Assembly: GCA_910586435.1 (NCBI GenBank)
Contig: CAJUGT010000134.1
Location: 1-10,440, forward strand
Origin: an uncultured Acetatifactor sp.
GTDB taxonomy: Bacteria > Bacillota > Clostridia > Lachnospirales > Lachnospiraceae
Direction: 5' to 3'
Length of the DNA: 10,440 nucleotides
In this document: positions 5,940 to 10,440 of the stretch, one piece after another
Layout of the letters: each line of letters starts with the position of its first letter
How positions within the stretch are numbered: the stretch's first letter is position 1
The notes under the pieces: model-generated
Seen by the model: the letters and a program-made list of their open reading frames with translations, nothing else
Told to the model about the DNA's origin: nothing
Databases searched by the model: none
Position numbers and translations under genes: made by a program

Positions 5940-5944
5940 CGTGT

Positions 5945-7234
5945 ATGTTATTGATAAGAAACGGATATATGATAGATCCCAAATCAGGCATAGAGGGAAA
6001 ATATGACATTTTGACAAAAGGTGACAAGATATGGAAAATAGGCAGAAATCTTAAAGAACCGGAGGAAGGATGCCATGTAGTGGATGCGGAGGGGCTTTTG
6101 GTGGCGCCGGGCTTGGTGGATGTGCATGTTCATTTCAGGGACCCCGGCTTCCCGGAGAAAGAAGATATTCTCACCGGCGCAGCCGCAGCCGCAAAGGGTG
6201 GATTTACCACCGTTGTGATGATGGCCAATACAAAGCCGGCCATAGATAATCTCAAAACTTTGGAGTATGTAGTGCAAAAGGGGCAGAAAACAGGCATTCA
6301 TGTGATGTCATGCGCAAATGTGACCCTGGGTATGGGGGGCAGGGAGCTGACGCCCATGGAAGAACTGGCCCAGGCAGGCGCAGTGGGATTCACGGATGAC
6401 GGCGTGCCTCTGCTGGAGGAATCGCTGGTTCGCAGCGCCATGGAACATGGGGCAAGGCTGGGTTTGCCTTTAAGCTTTCATGAAGAAGATCCACGGCTCA
6501 TAAGCAATAACGGTATTCACAAAGGAAAAGCCAGCGAATTTTATGGCATTGGCGGTTCGCCCAGGGAGGCGGAGATTGGTCTGGTGGAACGGGATCTGCG
6601 CCTGGCCATTGAGACAGGGGCTATTGTGAATATTCAGCATATCAGCACAAAGGAAGCGGTGGAGCTGGTGAGACAGGCGAAGAAAAAAGGCGGCAATATT
6701 CATGCGGAAGCCACACCGCACCATTTTACTCTGACAGAAGAGGCGGCAGTGACGTATGGCACGATGGCAAAGATGAATCCGCCCTTAAGGGAGGAGGAAG
6801 ACCGGCAGGAAATCATCCGAGGGCTGGCCGACGGCACTATTGACATTATTGCCACGGATCATGCGCCGCATACAAGGGAGGAAAAGGCAAAGCCCCTGAC
6901 GGAAGCACCCAGCGGCATCATTGGTCTGGAGACTGCGTTGGCCCTGGGGATAACGAAACTGGTTTCAGAAGGTTATCTTACCATGTGTCAGCTGCTGCGT
7001 CTGATGAGCGCCAATCCCGCCGATTTATACCATTTGGATGCGGGGTATCTGGCAGAGGGAGGGCCTGCGGACATTATATTGATTGATTCCAGGGCAGAAG
7101 TCATTCCAGGTGAGTATCTTTCAAAAGCCTCCAATACGCCGTTTACGGGTTGGAGGTTGCGGGGCAAAGCAGTAAAAACCATAGCGGGGGGAAAGGTTCT
7201 TCCCATTATGGAAGAAGAAGGATTCATGGGTTGA
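5945..7234 (+). CDS. pyrC: Dihydroorotase (class I)
   Basis: PyrC catalyses the reversible cyclisation of N-carbamoyl-L-aspartate to dihydroorotate, third step of UMP synthesis, in the cytosol. In the 429-residue protein I see the metal-binding HxH with the substrate Arg in VDVHVHFRDPG (His61, His63, Arg65), the GFTDDG segment (Asp151/152), SFHEEDP (His179), NIQHIST (His232), HAEATPHHF and ATDHAPHTREEK (Asp305). The spacing is that of the bacillar PyrC type, and the length is normal. The frame can be extended to a GTG at 5930, but GGAGAAGG (5932-5939) lies inside that extension and is 5 bases from the ATG at 5945, so I take the ATG. It stands 118 bases after the ABC-F gene, with no clear terminator between them, and 91 bases before pyrK. 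No PyrR-type attenuator was recognised upstream. Confidence 0.95.
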   Translation: MLLIRNGYMIDPKSGIEGKYDILTKGDKIWKIGRNLKEPEEGCHVVDAEGLLVAPGLVDVHVHFRDPGFPEKEDILTGAAAAAKGGFTTVVMMANTKPAIDNLKTLEYVVQKGQKTGIHVMSCANVTLGMGGRELTPMEELAQAGAVGFTDDGVPLLEESLVRSAMEHGARLGLPLSFHEEDPRLISNNGIHKGKASEFYGIGGSPREAEIGLVERDLRLAIETGAIVNIQHISTKEAVELVRQAKKKGGNIHAEATPHHFTLTEEAAVTYGTMAKMNPPLREEEDRQEIIRGLADGTIDIIATDHAPHTREEKAKPLTEAPSGIIGLETALALGITKLVSEGYLTMCQLLRLMSANPADLYHLDAGYLAEGGPADIILIDSRAEVIPGEYLSKASNTPFTGWRLRGKAVKTIAGGKVLPIMEEEGFMG

Positions 7235-7264
7235 GGGCATTGTGGAAATCATAATACGATAACA

Positions 7265-7302
7265 GTCTCGAATGGAAGCGCCCGGCGCTGCAAGGCAGAG
7301 AC
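7265..7302 (+). other. Hairpin in the pyrC-pyrK intercistronic region
   Basis: GTCTC (7265-7269) pairs with GAGAC (7298-7302). They enclose AGCGCC (7277-7282) and GGCGCT (7284-7289), a palindrome with a single central base. No T run follows, so it is not a standard terminator. It could affect processing of a pyrC-pyrK transcript. Its first ten bases match the start of a structured segment at 10190-10199. Confidence 0.5.
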
Positions 7303-7325
7303 GACACCGGAATAGGAGCATAGTG

Positions 7326-8096
7326 ATGAAGCGAAAAGAGAATGCAGTTATACTTTCACAGAAGGAGATTGGCACGGACATCTATGATATGTGGATGGAG
7401 ACTTCGCTGGCGGAGGAGGCGGCACCGGGGCAGTTTCTCTGCATTTATCCCAGGGACAAAAGCACTCTTCTGCCCAGACCAATCAGCATATGTGAGGTTG
7501 ACAGGGAGAGAAGAGCGCTGCGGATTGTTTACCGTGTGGCGGGAGCAGGGACCAGAGAATTTGCCGGATATCAGGAGGGGGATTGCATTTCCGTGCTGGG
7601 GAATCTGGGCAATGGATTTCCTGTGGAGGAAGGAAAAGGGAAGCGAAGCCTCCTGATAGGGGGCGGCATTGGAATACCGCCCCTTGTGGAATTGGCCAAA
7701 TGTCTTGAAGGGGAAAAACTGGCTGTCCTGGGATACAGGGACAGCGGACTTTTCCTGCGGGAGGATTTGGAAAAATACGGCAGGACATATGTGGCTACGG
7801 AGGACGGGAGTGTCGGAACCCGGGGCAATGTGCTGAATGCCATCAAGGAGAACGCTTTGGAGGCGGATGTTATATTTGCCTGCGGGCCGATGCCCATGCT
7901 GCGGGCCGTCAAGGAATACGCCAAAGAGCATCATTTGAAAGCGTATATTTCATTGGAAGAGCGTATGGCCTGCGGCGTGGGGGCCTGCCTGGGCTGTGTG
8001 GCCAGAACGAAAGAAATCGAGGAGCATTCCAATGTGCGCAATGCGCGCATTTGTACGGAGGGACCGGTATTTGAAGCGGAAGTGGTGGACATTTGA
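7326..8096 (+). CDS. pyrK: Dihydroorotate dehydrogenase B, electron-transfer (FAD / 2Fe-2S) subunit
   Basis: PyrK passes electrons from the FMN subunit PyrD to NAD+ through FAD and a [2Fe-2S] cluster, so that Gram-positive class 1B dihydroorotate dehydrogenase can use NAD+. The 256-residue protein has the flavin-binding RPISI (51-55), a GGGIGIPP nucleotide-binding turn (112-119), ACGPMPML (185-192), and the C-terminal cluster ligands Cys216, Cys221, Cys224 and Cys243 in CGVGACLGC and RICTEGPVF. All domains are complete. An in-frame ATG at 7272 would add 18 residues rich in Arg. However, AGGAG at 7313-7317 stands 8 bases before ATG 7326, and the family usually starts here, so I choose 7326. 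A pyrD gene, the normal neighbour and partner, does not follow; the next gene encodes an LtaS-like enzyme. Confidence 0.94.
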   Translation: MKRKENAVILSQKEIGTDIYDMWMETSLAEEAAPGQFLCIYPRDKSTLLPRPISICEVDRERRALRIVYRVAGAGTREFAGYQEGDCISVLGNLGNGFPVEEGKGKRSLLIGGGIGIPPLVELAKCLEGEKLAVLGYRDSGLFLREDLEKYGRTYVATEDGSVGTRGNVLNAIKENALEADVIFACGPMPMLRAVKEYAKEHHLKAYISLEERMACGVGACLGCVARTKEIEEHSNVRNARICTEGPVFEAEVVDI

Positions 8097-8153
8097 TTTC
8101 CTGTACAGTGTGAAATAATAGATGTTCACGGCGAAGATACGAGGAGAGAAAAG

Positions 8154-10121
8154 GTGTTTACAATTCAGGAGATACAAGAGTATGTAGGAAACTTCCGAAA
8201 GAGGAAAATCAGGCTTCTATTGGCGCTTCTGGTGTCAGCCAGCCTGTTGACGGTGTCATCTTGTTATTTATATGATGGATTCAATAAACGCTTTGTTATC
8301 TATGTGGTGCTTAGTCTGGGGACGGGGGTGCTTTTGGTCTGTCCCAGGCCTGACCGATGGTATACCGCAGTCCCTGTGCTTGGATGTTATTTGCTCCTTG
8401 CCCCGATAAAAATTTTTCAGCGTATGGAACTGCCGGTTCATGATATGAGCAGGATTGGAGAGGGCGTGAAACTGGCGAATGTCTTTATTATCCTGTTTAT
8501 TTACGCGGTTTTCCTGCTTTTTTTTCAACGGATTCGATTTGCTCTGGGAATTGGCAATATTGCGCTGCTGATCATTACAATTGTGAATTATTATGTCTGT
8601 CTGTTCCGTGGGGCAAGCCTGAGTGTAAATGATTTGCTGGCAACGGGGACGGCGTTCACCGTATTGAATAATTACCATCTTACTATGGACAGTGAATTGT
8701 GGTACAGTATTCTGTATTTCTGCTTCTTTATTGCCTGGGGGTTTTGGTGCGATATTCCCATGAGAGGGAAAAAATATCACATGGCAGTGACGGCTGCTTC
8801 CCTGTGCGGTATTGCCGGTTTTTACCTGTTTTGGAATGTGTCGGATTATCTGAAAAAGTTTGAGATACAGGGACATTACTGGAATCTTTCAGAGAATCAG
8901 TCTCTGAATGGCTTTCTGGTAAGTTTTGGAGTCAGTATGCAGGAAATGGCCATGAAGAAACCGGAGGGCTATTCTCAAGAGGAACTGCTGCGCATTGTGA
9001 ACGACATACAGGATGAGTACCCGTGTAAGAATACTTTGGACCAGCAACTTCCCAATATTATCTGTATAATGAATGAAGCCTGGTCTGATTTGCGTATCCT
9101 GGGAAATCTGGAAACTTCAGAGGAGTTTATGCCTTTTTATGACGCTCTGACGGATAATTGTGTCAAGGGGAATACTTTTGTGGAAATCCTGGGCGGATTG
9201 ACTGCAAACAGTGAATTTGAGGTGCTGACAGGGGATAGCCTGGCATTTCTTGCGCCGGCAGCCATCCCGTATCAGCTTCAGGTAAACCATGATATGTACT
9301 CCGTGGCAAGAGTTTTGCGGGAGCAGGGGTATCACACCATGGCCATGCATCCCAGCACGGCTGAGACTTGGAACAGGGAGAAAGTTTATCGTTACTTGGG
9401 GTTTGAACGGTTTATAGATGTTTCCAGGTTTGAAACGGAATATTTGTATGTGGGTAATTTTCTTTCGGATGAGTGTAATTTTAATGAAATCATCTGGCAG
9501 TTTGAGCACAAAGAACAAGGCGTGCCGCTGTTCCTTTTTGATGTGACTATACAGAATCACGCTTCTTATTACGGAAATACGGATATTATATTAAATGTGA
9601 AAAAGCTGGGGGATGTACCTGCGGAGGAAGCGGGCTATCTCTATGATGTGGATACTTACCTGAATCTGATAAAATTGACAGACAATGCTTTTCAGATGAT
9701 GGTGGAGTATTTTCAGGAGGTAGAGGAACCCACCATCATATGTATGTTTGGAGACCACCAGCCAAAGCTTTATGATGATTTTTATAATGCCATGTTTCGG
9801 GGAAGCCAGCTCTCGGAAGAGGAACAGCGGGCATTGATGTACATTACCCCCTATGTGATATGGGCAAATTACGATGTACAATTCCCGGAATATGGGGATT
9901 TAAGCGCCAATTACCTCGGAGCGGCGCTGCTGGAATGCGCAGGAGTCAAACTGCCGCCCTATTACAGATTTTTGCTCCAGCTCCAGAAAAATTACCCGGT
10001 AATTTCCAGGTACACCGTGGAGACGCTGGAGAAAGAAGATATGGTCAGGCAGTATCGTATGCTGCAATATAACCATTTAATGGAGAAAAATTATCTCAAA
10101 GAACTATTTGTTTTTGAGTGA
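8154..10121 (+). CDS. LtaS-like membrane sulfatase-fold enzyme (phosphoglycerol transferase family)
   Basis: A 655-residue protein with about seven hydrophobic segments in the first 230 residues (about 19-39, 46-64, 69-86, 106-125, 131-152, 183-200, 208-226), then a large domain of the alkaline phosphatase / sulfatase fold expected outside the membrane. Visible active-site parts are IICIMNEAWSD (Glu308, metal), GGLTANSEFEVLTG with Thr350 at the nucleophile position, IQNHASY (His469) and MFGDHQPK (Asp534, His535). These match lipoteichoic acid synthase and related phosphoglycerol transferases that move glycerol phosphate from phosphatidylglycerol to a surface polymer; the acceptor here is unknown. 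The N-terminal part has more membrane segments than the usual five of LtaS. The start is GTG at 8154, with AGGAG (8142-8146) 7 bases before. It begins 57 bases after pyrK, so co-transcription is possible. Confidence 0.88.
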   Translation: MFTIQEIQEYVGNFRKRKIRLLLALLVSASLLTVSSCYLYDGFNKRFVIYVVLSLGTGVLLVCPRPDRWYTAVPVLGCYLLLAPIKIFQRMELPVHDMSRIGEGVKLANVFIILFIYAVFLLFFQRIRFALGIGNIALLIITIVNYYVCLFRGASLSVNDLLATGTAFTVLNNYHLTMDSELWYSILYFCFFIAWGFWCDIPMRGKKYHMAVTAASLCGIAGFYLFWNVSDYLKKFEIQGHYWNLSENQSLNGFLVSFGVSMQEMAMKKPEGYSQEELLRIVNDIQDEYPCKNTLDQQLPNIICIMNEAWSDLRILGNLETSEEFMPFYDALTDNCVKGNTFVEILGGLTANSEFEVLTGDSLAFLAPAAIPYQLQVNHDMYSVARVLREQGYHTMAMHPSTAETWNREKVYRYLGFERFIDVSRFETEYLYVGNFLSDECNFNEIIWQFEHKEQGVPLFLFDVTIQNHASYYGNTDIILNVKKLGDVPAEEAGYLYDVDTYLNLIKLTDNAFQMMVEYFQEVEEPTIICMFGDHQPKLYDDFYNAMFRGSQLSEEEQRALMYITPYVIWANYDVQFPEYGDLSANYLGAALLECAGVKLPPYYRFLLQLQKNYPVISRYTVETLEKEDMVRQYRMLQYNHLMEKNYLKELFVFE

Positions 10122-10123
10122 GC

Positions 10124-10177
10124 CGGAACTGGAATAAAAGAGCCGGAACTTAAATAGTCCAGCTAAGAAATGTCAAG
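10124..10177 (+). repeat. Direct repeat copy 1 of a right-edge intergenic element
   Basis: Fifty-four bases starting CGGAACTGGAATAAAAG and ending AGAAATGTCAAG match 10298-10352 with only two substitutions and one inserted T. It begins three bases after the stop of the LtaS-like gene. Within copy 1 the decamer AGCCGGAACT appears twice (10121-10130 and 10141-10150), the first overlapping the stop codon. CTGGA and TCCAG within the unit can pair. No ORF or known element is recognised. Confidence 0.9.
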
Positions 10178-10297
10178 AGGATATTTAAAACAGTCTCGGA
10201 GCGGAGGCGCAATGTGTCTTTCAGACACAGAGAAGGGTTTTCAGACGCAAAAGCGGCTGAATAACCCTTCCCTCATAGGGGCACCGAAGTGCAAAAA
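10178..10297 (+). other. Structured spacer with three hairpins between the repeat copies
   Basis: Three stems lie in series. TGTGTCT/AGACACA (10213-10229) has a 3-base loop. GAAGGGTT-TTCAG pairs with CTGAA-t-AACCCTTC (10232-10270), 13 pairs with a single bulged T, capped by CGC/GCG around AAAA. GCAC/GTGC (10281-10292) has a CGAA tetraloop and is followed by five A. None is followed by a T run on the + strand. The density of stems suggests a structured RNA or a REP-like DNA element, but I recognise no named family. Confidence 0.6.
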
Positions 10298-10352
10298 CGG
10301 GACTGGAATAAAAGAGACGGAACTTTAAATAGTCCAGCTAAGAAATGTCAAG
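10298..10352 (+). repeat. Direct repeat copy 2 of the right-edge intergenic element
   Basis: Second copy of the unit at 10124-10177, with a repeat period of 174 bases. Further on, GCGAAGGCGCA (10390-10400) matches GCGGAGGCGCA (10201-10211) after copy 1 except at one base, so the similarity between the units extends beyond the 54-base core. Confidence 0.9.
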
Positions 10353-10416
10353 CCATTTATGATAAATGTTTCGCTGGACAGGTGGGGTTGCGAAGGCGCA
10401 CGAGAGCAAATTTCAT

Positions 10417-10436
10417 GAGACACTACTTAGTGTCTC
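10417..10436. repeat. Inverted repeat GAGACACTA / TAGTGTCTC near the right edge
   Basis: Nine perfect pairs flank a 2-base centre (10426-10427). Its arms contain AGACAC/GTGTCT, the same hexamers as the hairpin at 10213-10229 but in the opposite order. It occupies the equivalent place after repeat copy 2. The element continues past the window, so its limits are unknown. Confidence 0.75.
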
Positions 10437-10440
10437 TGGG

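Noticed and set aside
5827..5944. Seven T residues after the ABC-F gene and a TTGTCA near 5891 as terminator or pyrC promoter
   Set aside because: No stem precedes the T run, and no -10 box stands at proper spacing from TTGTCA.
7356..7934. Minus-strand open frame of 192 codons within pyrK
   Set aside because: It is antisense to a complete PyrK with all cluster Cys residues; the long open frame is a by-product of codon bias.
8268..8876. Minus-strand open frame of 202 codons within the LtaS-like gene
   Set aside because: It is antisense to the membrane region; its Gln/His/Asn-rich composition is what reversed hydrophobic codons give.
10122..10440. CRISPR array
   Set aside because: There are only two repeat copies, each 54 bases, with a 120-base structured spacer and no cas genes; this does not fit an array.

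Overview
The window reads as a chromosomal segment of a Clostridia-class Firmicute, most likely a gut Lachnospiraceae member. This is inferred from gene families, not from any search. The support is AGGAGG-type ribosome sites with ATG, GTG and TTG starts, a PF06541-type membrane protein, a PrcB-like lipoprotein, a Gram-positive PyrK, an LtaS-like sulfatase-fold enzyme and an ABC-F protein. Base composition is moderate, with AT-rich spacers.

Layout. (a) 2-601: 3' end of a sensor histidine kinase gene on the + strand, closed by a strong terminator at 635-670. (b) 867-3112: two minus-strand genes, a PlsC-type acyltransferase (upstream, with a recognisable promoter at 3162-3190) and a membrane protein built from two PF06541-like halves. 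(c) 3230-3655: a small PrcB-like lipoprotein gene, divergent from plsC, with a TTG start. (d) 3656-4278: a 623-base region with no convincing conventional gene. It holds a perfect 12-bp inverted repeat flanked by 8-bp direct repeats, a good sigma-A-like promoter, and a roughly 410-nt structured leader with small ORFs, mutually exclusive hairpins and a terminator. (e) 4279-5826: an ABC-F ATPase gene read from that leader. (f) 5945-8096: pyrC and pyrK of pyrimidine synthesis. (g) 8154-10121: an LtaS-like membrane phosphoglycerol transferase. (h) 10122-10440: no gene, but a near-identical 54-base repeat in two copies together with several strong hairpins.

How the genes fit together. plsC, the PF06541 protein and the LtaS-like enzyme all concern the envelope and its lipids, but they do not form one operon. 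PyrC and PyrK act in de novo UMP synthesis. PyrK normally works as a complex with a PyrD subunit, yet pyrD does not follow it here. The ABC-F leader has the architecture expected of antibiotic-sensing transcription attenuation and is the most interesting regulatory object in the window. The repeat element at the right edge is the most interesting unexplained structure; it runs off the window.
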